IMG/VR virus record: IMGVR_UViG_3300031787_009157
Span: 1-20,969 of that record
Reading direction: 5' to 3' (one strand)
DNA length: 20,969 nucleotides
Source: a virus
A program made the position numbers and the translations under genes. Positions within the stretch are counted from its first letter, which is position 1. Each line of letters begins with the position of its first letter. Below are positions 13,557-20,655 of this stretch, piece after piece. Below the pieces are notes generated by a model that did no database searches, was not told the origin of the DNA, and was given only the letters and a program-made list of their open reading frames with translations.

Positions 13557-13587
13557 GGTCTTGTGGGCACGTCTTGCCCACAAGACC
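13557..13587. terminator. 13-bp perfect hairpin with 5-base loop between hypothetical gene and clamp 2
   Basis: Arms GGTCTTGTGGGCA (13557-13569) and its exact complement (13575-13587) flank the loop CGTCT. It lies 15 bases after the stop of the gene ending at 13603. There is no T-run after it on either strand, so it may be a terminator that does not use a U tract, an mRNA-stabilising hairpin, or a regulator of clamp 2. Position suggests termination; I am unsure. Confidence 0.5.
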
Positions 13588-13602
13588 GTGATGACTAGGG
13601 GT

Positions 13603-14607
13603 CTATCGCTTTGGCTTCCCGCCGAATGCGGCGGTCGACCAGACTTCGATCGGGCAAGACGGCAGCCAGGTTGAGCTGGAAACCTTCCAGCCGGAGTAGC
13701 GGCCGTATCCGAGGTAGTTTCCGCCTCCCATGGAGTAGTTCTCACGATGCTCGATGGAGTCGTCAGTCACTGACCACACAAACGTGGCTAAAGTGTCGTA
13801 GACGTTTATCGGTTCCACGGGGCCCCGTTCGGCCACATAGGCCTCAGCTTCAGCTCGGGTCGTGAACTGTCGGCTGTCGTCTCGATGCCATGGCGAGCCG
13901 CAGCCCTTCCAGTAGCAGCCGCGATCGCTTCGGATGTCGGTCTCCAGGTGGACGGAGACATTCCACCGCCCCTTGCCGGGACCCAGGTGTTCAGTCGGCT
14001 TGAACGCCGCCGCAGCCTTGCGGAGCTGGGCAAACGACTCTCGCTTGCCTCGCCCGAAGCCCAGCACAACAGTTCGCGCCGTGCGACCACCCCAGTAATC
14101 GGATTGGGGTTCGGATTCGCTGACATGGAAGGTTGCCACGATGACGCGATCAGCGCCCGCGGCTTCCATGGCGGCTCGCAGCTCGGCCTCCGTTACGAGT
14201 TGGCATCGTGGCACTTCGTCAAAAGCCACGGCGTTTTCTTCGGCTCGCTTCATGCTCCGTCGCTCACCATCCACTACCTTAGCAGCGGCCTTCTCGATGG
14301 CATCGAGTCGCTCTCGGATGGCAGGGTCGAGGAAGCATCGCCCATCGTTCGCGATGCAGTTGTAGACCAGTCCGCCTGGATCTCGGGGTTCGCCACGACC
14401 CGCGATCAGCTCGCCAGCCGCCGCTGCGATCTCGTTTCGCGACGGGGCCTCAGTCGCTTCGCTGTACTGGTAGTTGTATGCGGCGGTGTTGGCAATCGCC
14501 GCGGCTTCGGCAATGTCGAGAATCTCATCAAGCCGAGCCAGATTGAGCCGCACGGCGTGGGCCACAATCGAAGCAAACTCGTGGGTGTCGTATCCGATAA
14601 CTGACAT
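13603..14607 (-). CDS. Hypothetical phage protein (334 residues)
   Basis: I do not recognise a family. The N-terminal ~110 residues are helical (AVRLNLARLDEILDIAEAAA, then RERLDAIEKAAAKVVDGERR). The middle has a beta-type region (DRVIVATFHVSESE, then ARTVVLGFGRGKRESFAQLR) and GKGRWNVSVHLETD. The C-terminal part is rich in Gly, Tyr and Trp (ENYSMGGGNYLGYGRYSGWK). There is no signal peptide or membrane segment. Its ATG at 14607 follows AGGAGAACGACCC, and a repeated sigma70-type promoter (14644-14672) lies just upstream, so it starts its own transcript, followed by the hairpin at 13557. It is probably an early or accessory phage protein. Confidence 0.75.
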   Translation of the reverse strand: MSVIGYDTHEFASIVAHAVRLNLARLDEILDIAEAAAIANTAAYNYQYSEATEAPSRNEIAAAAGELIAGRGEPRDPGGLVYNCIANDGRCFLDPAIRERLDAIEKAAAKVVDGERRSMKRAEENAVAFDEVPRCQLVTEAELRAAMEAAGADRVIVATFHVSESEPQSDYWGGRTARTVVLGFGRGKRESFAQLRKAAAAFKPTEHLGPGKGRWNVSVHLETDIRSDRGCYWKGCGSPWHRDDSRQFTTRAEAEAYVAERGPVEPINVYDTLATFVWSVTDDSIEHRENYSMGGGNYLGYGRYSGWKVSSSTWLPSCPIEVWSTAAFGGKPKR

Positions 14608-14643
14608 GGGTCGTTCTCCTGGGGGTTTCTTCGTTACGCCTAC

Positions 14644-14672
14644 ATTCTACTCATCGTCACTTGGGTAGTCAA
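14644..14672 (-). promoter_or_regulatory. Sigma70-type promoter P2 (repeated cassette)
   Basis: TTGACT (14672-14667), 17-base spacer, TAGAAT (14649-14644), followed by GTAGGCGT. Upstream is AGAAAATTCAGATTCACC, an A/T-rich stretch that resembles an UP element and recurs before the promoter at 16090-16118. It drives the gene at 13603-14607, with a leader of about 30 bases. Confidence 0.8.
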
Positions 14673-14690
14673 GAGGTGAATCTGAATTTT

Positions 14691-14891
14691 CTAGTTTCCG
14701 GGGGCTACGGTGGCTGCCACGGCTTCCGCAGCAGCTTTTCGGGTCTTGAAAGTGCGACCCATGTCGATGCCGACGATGAAGGCTCGGTACGTCCCGTTGG
14801 CGCCGAATACCTCGCCGATTCGCCCCCGGCCGCACGGGGTGCGCACTTCGTAGCGGCCCTCGGCATACTTCCGCAGCTTGTAGGTTGCCAT
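14691..14891 (-). CDS. Small hypothetical phage protein (66 residues)
   Basis: The start ATG 14891 has AAAGGAAC upstream. The sequence (MATYKLRKYAEGRYEVRTPC, then GRGRIGEVFGANGTYRAFIV) is beta-rich, and the end (TFKTRKAAAEAVAATVA) is a short helix of the sort seen in small phage proteins (TRKxAxEAL). I cannot assign a function. It lies between the end of a gene at 14941 and promoter P2, so it is likely the last gene of the transcript starting at P3. Confidence 0.72.
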   Translation of the reverse strand: MATYKLRKYAEGRYEVRTPCGRGRIGEVFGANGTYRAFIVGIDMGRTFKTRKAAAEAVAATVAPGN

Positions 14892-14940
14892 GGTTCGGGT
14901 TCCTTTCATTTTGGGAGTTGGTCAGTCCAGTACGACAGCA

Positions 14941-15285
14941 CTACACACCGTTCCCCAGGGCCTTGGCTATGGCAGCTCGGGCAGGGGCGATGTCGTCCTT
15001 CCAGCCGTCAAAGGCTGCCTTCAGTGCCGAGGCCTTGCCACTGACATAGAAGGCATTGGCGCAAGCCGTGAGCCGCTTTTCGACCGCCTGGATCGCCGCC
15101 AGGAGGTCAGGAGCCGCCGCGATCAGTTTGGCATTGGCCACCGCCTCCTCCTGTCCGATCCAAGACGACTCCCCTTTCTGGGTGCCGACAACGTGGGCCA
15201 GCGTGACGTGAGCCGCCTCGCCTTCCATAGGGCAGACTTCGGCCCCGTCGGTCGTGTACCACGGCCCTGCTGTGTGTGTCTTCAT
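14941..15285 (-). CDS. Small phage protein of the HTxGPW...NAxLIAAAPDLL type
   Basis: The product is 114 residues. It starts MKTHTAGPWYTTDGAEVC and carries EEAVANAKLIAAAPDLLAA. This pairing (HT-GPW near the start, NAxLIAAAPDLL in the middle) is common in small phage proteins of unknown function. The C-terminal half is helical. ATG 15285 follows AAAGGAAACGACG, a good site; the ORF extends to 15312 but without one. It belongs to the run of small genes with the next gene (stop at 15313) upstream. Confidence 0.82.
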   Translation of the reverse strand: MKTHTAGPWYTTDGAEVCPMEGEAAHVTLAHVVGTQKGESSWIGQEEAVANAKLIAAAPDLLAAIQAVEKRLTACANAFYVSGKASALKAAFDGWKDDIAPARAAIAKALGNGV

Positions 15286-15312
15286 CGTCGTTTCCTTTCT
15301 TCCAGGTTTCAA

Positions 15313-15492
15313 TCAGGACTCCATCTTCTTGGCCACACCGCCGTAGCGGGCCGCATATTCCTTGGCTCGTTCTTCGCTGATGCAGATCATCCGCTGGCTC
15401 ATGTGAACGCCGATCCATTCCCAGTCTTGGGGCGCGGGTCCCGCCATTTGAGCAGCGGTGTTTCGGAAGTGCTGGAGGACAAGATCATTCAT
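15313..15492 (-). CDS. Small hypothetical phage protein (59 residues)
   Basis: The product starts MNDLVLQHFRNTAAQMAGPA and has WEWIGVHMSQRMICISEERA, then KEYAARYGG. It is helical with a short central strand. No family is recognised. ATG 15492 has AAAGGAAC eight bases upstream; the ATG-containing extension to 15522 is rejected because it lies close to the transcription start. The repeated sigma70-type promoter P3 (15535-15563) precedes it. Confidence 0.7.
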   Translation of the reverse strand: MNDLVLQHFRNTAAQMAGPAPQDWEWIGVHMSQRMICISEERAKEYAARYGGVAKKMES

Positions 15493-15534
15493 CGGTTGGG
15501 GTTCCTTTTGGTTTGGGGTCATCAGTACGCCTAC

Positions 15535-15563
15535 ATTCTACTCATCGCCAGTTAGGCAGTCAA
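15535..15563 (-). promoter_or_regulatory. Sigma70-type promoter P3 (repeated cassette)
   Basis: TTGACT (15563-15558), 17-base spacer, TAGAAT (15540-15535), followed by GTAGGCGT. Apart from one base in the spacer it matches P1 from CCCC through GTAGGCGT. Leader of about 36 bases to ATG 15492. Confidence 0.8.
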
Positions 15564-15567
15564 GGGG

Positions 15568-16044
15568 TCATTTTACCGGCTCACTCAGTTGCTCCACGAA
15601 CCCCCGTGATCGGAACAACTCGACATCCACGGGGTCTTTTCCATCGACTCGCACGACCTGCCCGGCCGCGTTCGCGAGGAAGTAGCTGCCGATCAGGCTT
15701 CGTCCAGTCCGTCGGTACCGAAGGTTGGCCTTGCCCTCTTCGGTGCATCCGTACTCTCCGACAACCCCTGGCACCTCTCCGGACACCCGGAAGGCGTACT
15801 GCCGCTCCCGGTCAGCCGCGGCCAACTTCGCTTGGTAGTCGGCGTTGCTGGCCGCGTTGACAATCCGAGCCGAGGTGCTTCGATTGGCCTTTGCGGCACA
15901 GATCACTCCGAAGAACTGGACCTCGCCCTCATTGCCGTCGGCGTCGATGGGGGCGACCGCGACTCGTCGTTTGGGGCAATTCGCTCCGCAGCATTCGCAG
16001 CGACCCTCTTCCGCCATTCCGAGGATCTTGAATTTCGCAGCCAT
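15568..16044 (-). CDS. Hypothetical protein with N-terminal Cys cluster (158 residues)
   Basis: The start MAAKFKILGMAEEGRCECC is followed by GANCPKRRVAV and FFGVICAA, which looks like a zinc-binding site (C-x-C-C-x3-C and a later C). The remainder is Ala- and Arg-rich helix followed by beta-rich sequence (GRSLIGSYFLANAAGQVVRV). Function unknown. ATG 16044 is preferred because GGTGGAG sits upstream; the frame is open to 16089, but that start would lie on the -10 box of the promoter P4. The zinc-like site suggests nucleic-acid or protein binding. Confidence 0.75.
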   Translation of the reverse strand: MAAKFKILGMAEEGRCECCGANCPKRRVAVAPIDADGNEGEVQFFGVICAAKANRSTSARIVNAASNADYQAKLAAADRERQYAFRVSGEVPGVVGEYGCTEEGKANLRYRRTGRSLIGSYFLANAAGQVVRVDGKDPVDVELFRSRGFVEQLSEPVK

Positions 16045-16089
16045 CACTCTCCACCTTTCGTTTCCAGTGCCACCATCAACCACACCCAT

Positions 16090-16118
16090 ATACTAGCTAT
16101 CGACATTTGGGCTGTCAA
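16090..16118 (-). promoter_or_regulatory. Sigma70-type promoter P4, consensus TTGACA-17-TAGTAT (diverged cassette copy)
   Basis: TTGACA (16118-16113), a 17-base spacer and TAGTAT (16095-16090). CCCC lies before the -35 as in P1 and P3. The spacer and downstream part differ (GCTAGTATATGGG), so this is a diverged member. An A/T-rich stretch AGAAAATTTGAACTCACC precedes it, close to that at P2. Leader of about 39 bases to ATG 16044. It separates the small-gene block from the decoration operon ending at 16150. Confidence 0.82.
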
Positions 16119-16149
16119 GGGGTGAGTTCAAATTTTCTGGTGGGTCCCA

Positions 16150-16887
16150 TCAGGACCGTATTCCGGACAGCTCGTCCAGGGCCAAGGAAGCCCAGTCCTT
16201 GGACCAGTGAGGCAGGATTTTGTCGATCCTGGCGGCTACGGGGTTCATGCCCGCCAGCCGCTCATAGCCACCCTCGCCCATCGCGGACAGGTGTTTGTTT
16301 CCAGTCGTGCCCCATCGGTAGACGAAACTCGGCCGCGAATCGTGTTTGATTGGGTCGAATCGAGCGATCTGCCGCTGAACCCACCGGCGCCGCAACCCCT
16401 GATCTTGCCCAGACTGCATTGCTGGGTACCCGTCCACGGTCGTGAAGGCATTTCGAGTGAAGGCCCACGCTGGATGAAACAGATGGCCGGTCATCTTGCG
16501 CTCTAAGTGATTCCGCTTGTCGATGTAGATGATGGACGGGATGGTGTAACCATCGTTGACCCCTGAGCGAGTCTCGATCGTCTTCGCGGCGGCTTCCATG
16601 TGCCACGGGAGATAGATGTCGTCGTCATCCCATACGCAGAACACACTCGCTTCCGGCGATGCGAGAGCCACCGAGGCGTTGCGCTTCTCCCCAAGGGTGC
16701 GGAAGCGGTGCTTCGTGGTGATGAGCTTCACCCCCGGGAGATGATCGGCTGCCTCAGGGGCATACTGCCCGGCGTCATCAAGAATGACCATCTCTTTGTC
16801 GGGATGGGTTTGCCGGAGAAACGACTCAACAGCTTCGTTCAGGAGACTGGGTCGTTTGTAGGTTGAGCAGACGGCACAGATGCGCAT
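16150..16887 (-). CDS. Glycosyltransferase family 2-like protein
   Basis: The product is 245 residues. MRICAVCSTYKRPSLLNEAV, then ESFLRQTHPDKEMVILDDAG, is the typical N-terminal GT-A nucleotide-sugar-binding start, and ASVFCVWDDDDIYLPWHMEA carries the DxD-like metal site. GKRNASVALAS between them is also family-typical. It should transfer a sugar from a nucleotide donor to a phage or host product, and is the last gene of the decoration operon. ATG 16887 is chosen from GGAGACCTC before it; the frame continues to 17250 but that part is a shadow of the upstream gene. The gene overlaps the previous one by 49 bases. No membrane segment. Confidence 0.82.
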   Translation of the reverse strand: MRICAVCSTYKRPSLLNEAVESFLRQTHPDKEMVILDDAGQYAPEAADHLPGVKLITTKHRFRTLGEKRNASVALASPEASVFCVWDDDDIYLPWHMEAAAKTIETRSGVNDGYTIPSIIYIDKRNHLERKMTGHLFHPAWAFTRNAFTTVDGYPAMQSGQDQGLRRRWVQRQIARFDPIKHDSRPSFVYRWGTTGNKHLSAMGEGGYERLAGMNPVAARIDKILPHWSKDWASLALDELSGIRS

Positions 16888-17708
16888 GAGGTCTCCGATC
16901 CTTTCAGTTGGAATCCGTGGTCGATGCGATCGACCAGAACCCCGTTGTCTTCCACCATTTGAAATCTGTGGCTCAATATACTCGGCATCCGCACCCTTTC
17001 TGGCTTGCGGCGGATCGGATTGTGCTTGTCGGTCAGCAATATTCGCATGGCTTCGCGATGGGCCTCTTCCGGTGTCGGTACCGCCCCGTACACCAAACGA
17101 CGACCGCTCTTCATCTGGGATCGGATCGTGTGGCGTTCGATCAGCCTCACGTCGCTCTTCACCCCTTTGGCGTGAAGGAACAGCACTTGACCGGAGGCTG
17201 CTCGTTTTCCGGACGCGAATGGGTATGTGTACGTGTCTTTCATCCGCCATTCAAGGTCGGTACATACCGCTCGATTCACGTAGGCATGGCACTTGTCGTA
17301 ATGGGGATGAACCCAACCGCGCCCTGTGCCGTGGTGGAAGTCACCTACAGCCTCCATCAGCCCGAGCATTACAAATCCGCTTCGAGACCTGTTCGCGATG
17401 CCCGGCAGTTTTCGCAGTTGATCGACTTGCCATTCGCAAAAAATGTCATCGGCGTCGATGAATAGCAGATGCTGGGCCGCCGTTTCTCGCATCAATCGAT
17501 TGCGCGCCTCACACCAACCCACCCCATCGTTTCCAACTATGGCGGTCACATTCGGATGCTGGCATAGCAAGTGATCCAGCACCGGCATCGTGCGATCTTC
17601 TGCGGCGTCAACGTAGACGACCACCTCGTCAACGAACGGGGCTATGGCCGGGATGGAGAGCGAAAGGCTGTAGTCGTCATTCGCCGACGGCATGAGAACC
17701 GTGAACAC
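16839..17708 (-). CDS. Glycosyltransferase family 2-like protein (GTG start)
   Basis: The product is 289 residues. From the start: MFTVLMPSANDDYSLSLSIP (reading the GTG as Met), EVVVYVDAAEDRTMPVLDHL, WCEARNRLMRETAAQHLLFI and DADDIF. The last is the DxD-like motif of the GT-A fold. GTG 17708 lies one base after the TGA of the methyltransferase gene (17712-17710) and has AGAGGCG upstream, which fits coupled translation; an ATG at 17693 is the alternative. The ORF to 17774 would overlap the methyltransferase. Role: sugar transfer in the same operon. Acceptor unknown. Confidence 0.78.
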   Translation of the reverse strand: MFTVLMPSANDDYSLSLSIPAIAPFVDEVVVYVDAAEDRTMPVLDHLLCQHPNVTAIVGNDGVGWCEARNRLMRETAAQHLLFIDADDIFCEWQVDQLRKLPGIANRSRSGFVMLGLMEAVGDFHHGTGRGWVHPHYDKCHAYVNRAVCTDLEWRMKDTYTYPFASGKRAASGQVLFLHAKGVKSDVRLIERHTIRSQMKSGRRLVYGAVPTPEEAHREAMRILLTDKHNPIRRKPERVRMPSILSHRFQMVEDNGVLVDRIDHGFQLKGSETSCASVPSAQPTNDPVS

Positions 17709-17709
17709 G

Positions 17710-18297
17710 TCAGGCGCGCCTCTTGAGCATGAAAGAAGGGGCGATCTGATATTCGGGACTCGATGCAATCTCAACCAATTGCCAATCCAGACCCGCGCAG
17801 AAATGCTGGACGGCGTCGATCACGCCGAATTCGCTGATGCGGGCGAACTTGCTTGTTTTTGGCGACAGGTAGTCGTGGCCCATGATGATCCCGCCGGGCT
17901 TCACAATTCGATTGCATTCGGTGAGATCGTACAGGCAGGCGTCCTTCCGATGATCGCCGTCGATGTACGCCCAGTCGCAGCAATGATCCGGAAGCAGGGG
18001 TAGTTGATCCTTGGAGAAGCCACGACACAGAACCACCCGCCCAGACTCGATATCCGGCCCAAGCCGCTCTTTGGTCTGTGCGAGGCCCTTGGAGTGCTCC
18101 TCCGGCGTGTCGTGAGCCGACCAGTTAGGCAATCCGGATGGTTCCCAGGGATCTACCAGATAGAGCTTTGTGGCTCCGGTGACCCGCAACAGGGTTTCGG
18201 CGTTCTCACCAAACTGCACGCCGATCTCCAGACCGACCCCATTCTTGGGCAGGGCTTCGTAGAACTGGGCACGGGTCTTTCGGGTCAGCTGTATCAT
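17710..18297 (-). CDS. SAM-dependent methyltransferase (class I, Methyltransf_24-like)
   Basis: The product is 195 residues. GVGLEIGVQFGENAETLL is the SAM-binding glycine motif, KLYLVDPWEP is motif II-like, WAYIDGDHRKDACLYDLTEC is motif III-IV, and VKPGGIIMGHDY follows as in small-molecule or sugar methyltransferases of this type. It likely methylates a sugar or peptide made by the neighbouring glycosyltransferases; the substrate is not known. ATG 18297 overlaps the upstream stop as ATGA. GAGGTAG lies ahead of it. Confidence 0.85.
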   Translation of the reverse strand: MIQLTRKTRAQFYEALPKNGVGLEIGVQFGENAETLLRVTGATKLYLVDPWEPSGLPNWSAHDTPEEHSKGLAQTKERLGPDIESGRVVLCRGFSKDQLPLLPDHCCDWAYIDGDHRKDACLYDLTECNRIVKPGGIIMGHDYLSPKTSKFARISEFGVIDAVQHFCAGLDWQLVEIASSPEYQIAPSFMLKRRA

Positions 18298-18977
18298 GTG
18301 ATCACTACCTCATCTGGTTGAACGTAGGCTAGGGTTTGAAACAGAACGGCGTCGACATCGATCGGGTGGTTGAGCGCGAAGGCTGCTTGGCGGATGGCGT
18401 TCTGATCTTCGTTTTTCGTCGTCGGTACGTCGACGGCCCTACTATACAGTTCAAGCATCTCTTTCCGACGGCCAATGACGCCACCCGAGTTGCCGAATCG
18501 ATACAGCCCGCGGTCGGGCTCCTGGATCGGGCAGAACGGAGGCCATGAGTTCTTCTCGCCGGAAATCAGCACGTCGGCGTCGATCGAATGGAACCGCTCA
18601 AGGATCGCATCGGGGTGCGCGTCGAAGATCACGTCCGTTGCATCCGAGAACAGGTACCACTCGTGATTGGTGGCCTGCATGTATGCCAGGGCTAGGCTCG
18701 TCTTCGCGCGGTTTTGCCATGGGTGCCGATCCTTGCCGAGTATCTCGTAGTCGGCGCCAAGGATCTCCAGTGATCTCGCGGCGAGGGTCCGAGTCTTGAG
18801 GTTTGAGAAGATGCCTATGTGGAGCGCTGACCGCTTGTGACGCTGCGGCGTCAGTCGCAGCTCAACCTCGCCCAACAGTCGGGCCGCTGTCGCACAGTTC
18901 TCTTTGCTCAGCACCTTGGGCCCACCGTTGGCGTGTAGGTGGAGCGGATTCGTCCCGGTCAGTGTGTTCCTGATCAT
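18294..18977 (-). CDS. PLOD1-like glycosyltransferase (GT-A type)
   Basis: The product is 227 residues. In order it contains HIGIFSNLKTRTLAARSLEI, DYEILGKDRHPWQNRAKTSL, ALAYMQATNHEWYLFSDATD (DxD-like), LISGEKNSWPPFCPIQEPDR, LYRFGNSGGVIGRRKEM and NEDQNAIRQAAF. This series (sugar-donor binding, FsDAtDvif, GEkNsWP, fgNSGgviG, tkNEDQ) is the pattern of the collagen-type galactosyl/glucosyltransferase (PLOD) glycosyltransferase domain, also found in giant viruses and phages. No lysyl hydroxylase domain is present. It should add a sugar to a virion or host acceptor. The ATG overlaps the upstream stop as ATGA. Confidence 0.82.
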   Translation of the reverse strand: MIRNTLTGTNPLHLHANGGPKVLSKENCATAARLLGEVELRLTPQRHKRSALHIGIFSNLKTRTLAARSLEILGADYEILGKDRHPWQNRAKTSLALAYMQATNHEWYLFSDATDVIFDAHPDAILERFHSIDADVLISGEKNSWPPFCPIQEPDRGLYRFGNSGGVIGRRKEMLELYSRAVDVPTTKNEDQNAIRQAAFALNHPIDVDAVLFQTLAYVQPDEVVIT

Positions 18978-19624
18978 TCGAACCTCACTGTTTTACGGCC
19001 CCACCAGTTGGCTGCCTTTTTGTTCTCTGGCATCTCCAGGTGAAAGGCGCGATACGTGGGAATGATGCGACGCTTGGATCGGTGCCACGACCTCGACAAC
19101 AGCATGTCGTCCTTGGCGGCGGTGGCGCTGGCTTCGGGGTAAGCCTGGGGCTTCGTAGGGTAGTGCCACAGTTGGCAGTACCCAGATGGGATCACCGTCT
19201 TGTTGTGATAGACCATCGGGATCGTGTGGCTCGACACGTCCTCGCCCTGGAGGACCTGCTCATAGGCCGCGCGACCAATCACTGCCCGGCGCTCGACCGT
19301 ATGAAGGCACTCGCGGTCTAGGGTGTTCACGTCGATCGGCTTCGTAAACAGCATGTCGGCATCAGTGATGAGCAACCATCCCCGGAGTTCTAGATAGACT
19401 AGGCCCTGGTTGATGGCCCTGCCTTTGGCGAACGGGGCGCCGTTGGCGAAGAAGGCGTCGGTCTGCACCTTGATGGCCTTGGGCACCGAGTCGATGACCC
19501 TGACCGTCTCCCAATCAGACAGGGAGGTCACGACTACCACCCGATCCACCCATGCCGCAAGATGCGGGAGGGTGCAAGCAAGGTAGTCGGCGTAGTTCAC
19601 GCAAGTGACAACCGCCTCGATCAT
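18974..19624 (-). CDS. Predicted glycosyltransferase (GT-A-like)
   Basis: The product is 216 residues. It begins MIEAVVTCVNYADYLACTLP and HLAAWVDRVVVVTSLSDWET, then GRAINQGLVYLELRGWLLIT and DADMLF. The last is a DxD-like motif in the expected GT-A place. SGYCQLWHYPTKPQAYPEAS is later. Proteins of this shape are small single-domain transferases in phage decoration clusters. ATG 19624 overlaps the stop of the upstream GT4-like gene as ATGA, and the ORF to 19657 is not favoured. No transmembrane segment. Confidence 0.8.
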   Translation of the reverse strand: MIEAVVTCVNYADYLACTLPHLAAWVDRVVVVTSLSDWETVRVIDSVPKAIKVQTDAFFANGAPFAKGRAINQGLVYLELRGWLLITDADMLFTKPIDVNTLDRECLHTVERRAVIGRAAYEQVLQGEDVSSHTIPMVYHNKTVIPSGYCQLWHYPTKPQAYPEASATAAKDDMLLSRSWHRSKRRIIPTYRAFHLEMPENKKAANWWGRKTVRFE

Positions 19625-20655
19625 CCTTGATTCAGCTCCGTGAGAATCCTTTCCCACCCAGCCCAGATCGTGTTTGGATTGGCTAGTTCCTCAACCCATG
19701 CCCGGCCAGCCACCGCCATCCTGTATCGAAGATCTTCGTCATTGGCGAGCATTGTAGCGTAGCTCGACAGCTCTCCATTGTCGTTCGCCAGGAAGCCGGT
19801 TTCGCCATGCCTCACCATCTCTTTCCAGCCCCACTGATTTGGCACGACAAGTGGCACACCGGAAGCCATGGCCTCAAGGCCGACGCGGGGCCAGTTCTCG
19901 CGCGCCGATCCGTTCGTGGTGACCATGCAATGGATTCGTCGGAGATACTCCGGCACTGAAAGCATCTGGGGTTCCAATGCCCTGCCCCACGTCGGCGAGG
20001 GCCCGATCTTGGAGCGGGTCTGATCGTTCACCCCCATCACCAGCGCTTGTCGATTTGGGTGGTCGATCGCCGCGTAGATATCCCACAGATCCTTTGGCCA
20101 CTTGTCGAGTGAGGGGCGGGATAGGCGGCCGACTACAAAGGGATCGGCGGCTGTCCGTGCCTGGTAGTCAAACGGGAATTCGGTCAGATCGAACGCCCCG
20201 CGTATGAGGTGCCCGATCTCTGGGCGATAAGACGACCCGATCATCGATCGTTCGAGTTCGGCCCGCTGAAATTCCGACTGGTAGATGAATGCCGCTGGCA
20301 TCCCGTGCGCGAAGAAGTTTGCCTTCTCAGCAGGGAATAGGAAACTCATGCAGTTCAGCCACACCAGCTTGACGCCCATGCGCTTGAGTTTTGGCCAGAT
20401 GCGGTAGACATTGCTGTTGCACATGCCGATGACGATCGAGCCCCGTAGGGGTCCAAAGTCTTCGATGCCCTCTCGTGTGATGTGGTGAGTCTCGCATCCG
20501 ATAGCAGCGAGCTTGGCTTTCCAGTTGTCGTCTTTGCCCCACGTCGGGATCAAATGAACCTCGACGCCATTCGCGCGTAGCATCTTCACCGTATGCCAGC
20601 ACTCAGTACCGGCTCCACCGAGGCCCGCTGGATACCCGAGCAGAAACACTCTCAT
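19621..20655 (-). CDS. Glycosyltransferase family 4-like protein
   Basis: The product is 344 residues. The start MRVFLLGYPAGLGGAGTECW is a GT-B type N-terminal glycine-rich turn. FVVGRLSRPSLDKWPKDLWD is the middle GT4 motif (grl...kg...li), and GSARENWPRVGLEAMASGVP, then LVVPNQWGWKEMVRHGETGF, is the E-x7-E donor-binding block (here the E residues of RENWPRVGLEAM). It should transfer sugar from UDP- or GDP-linked donors with retention of configuration. ATG 20655 follows AAAGGCAAACG; the frame to 20748 is a shadow of the upstream protease. The ATG overlaps the protease stop as ATGA. Confidence 0.87.
   Translation of the reverse strand: MRVFLLGYPAGLGGAGTECWHTVKMLRANGVEVHLIPTWGKDDNWKAKLAAIGCETHHITREGIEDFGPLRGSIVIGMCNSNVYRIWPKLKRMGVKLVWLNCMSFLFPAEKANFFAHGMPAAFIYQSEFQRAELERSMIGSSYRPEIGHLIRGAFDLTEFPFDYQARTAADPFVVGRLSRPSLDKWPKDLWDIYAAIDHPNRQALVMGVNDQTRSKIGPSPTWGRALEPQMLSVPEYLRRIHCMVTTNGSARENWPRVGLEAMASGVPLVVPNQWGWKEMVRHGETGFLANDNGELSSYATMLANDEDLRYRMAVAGRAWVEELANPNTIWAGWERILTELNQG

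Noticed and set aside
16888-17250. N-terminal extension of the GT2-like gene
   Set aside because: The extension is a shadow of the upstream glycosyltransferase; the GT-A fold begins at the ATG 16887 with a ribosome site.
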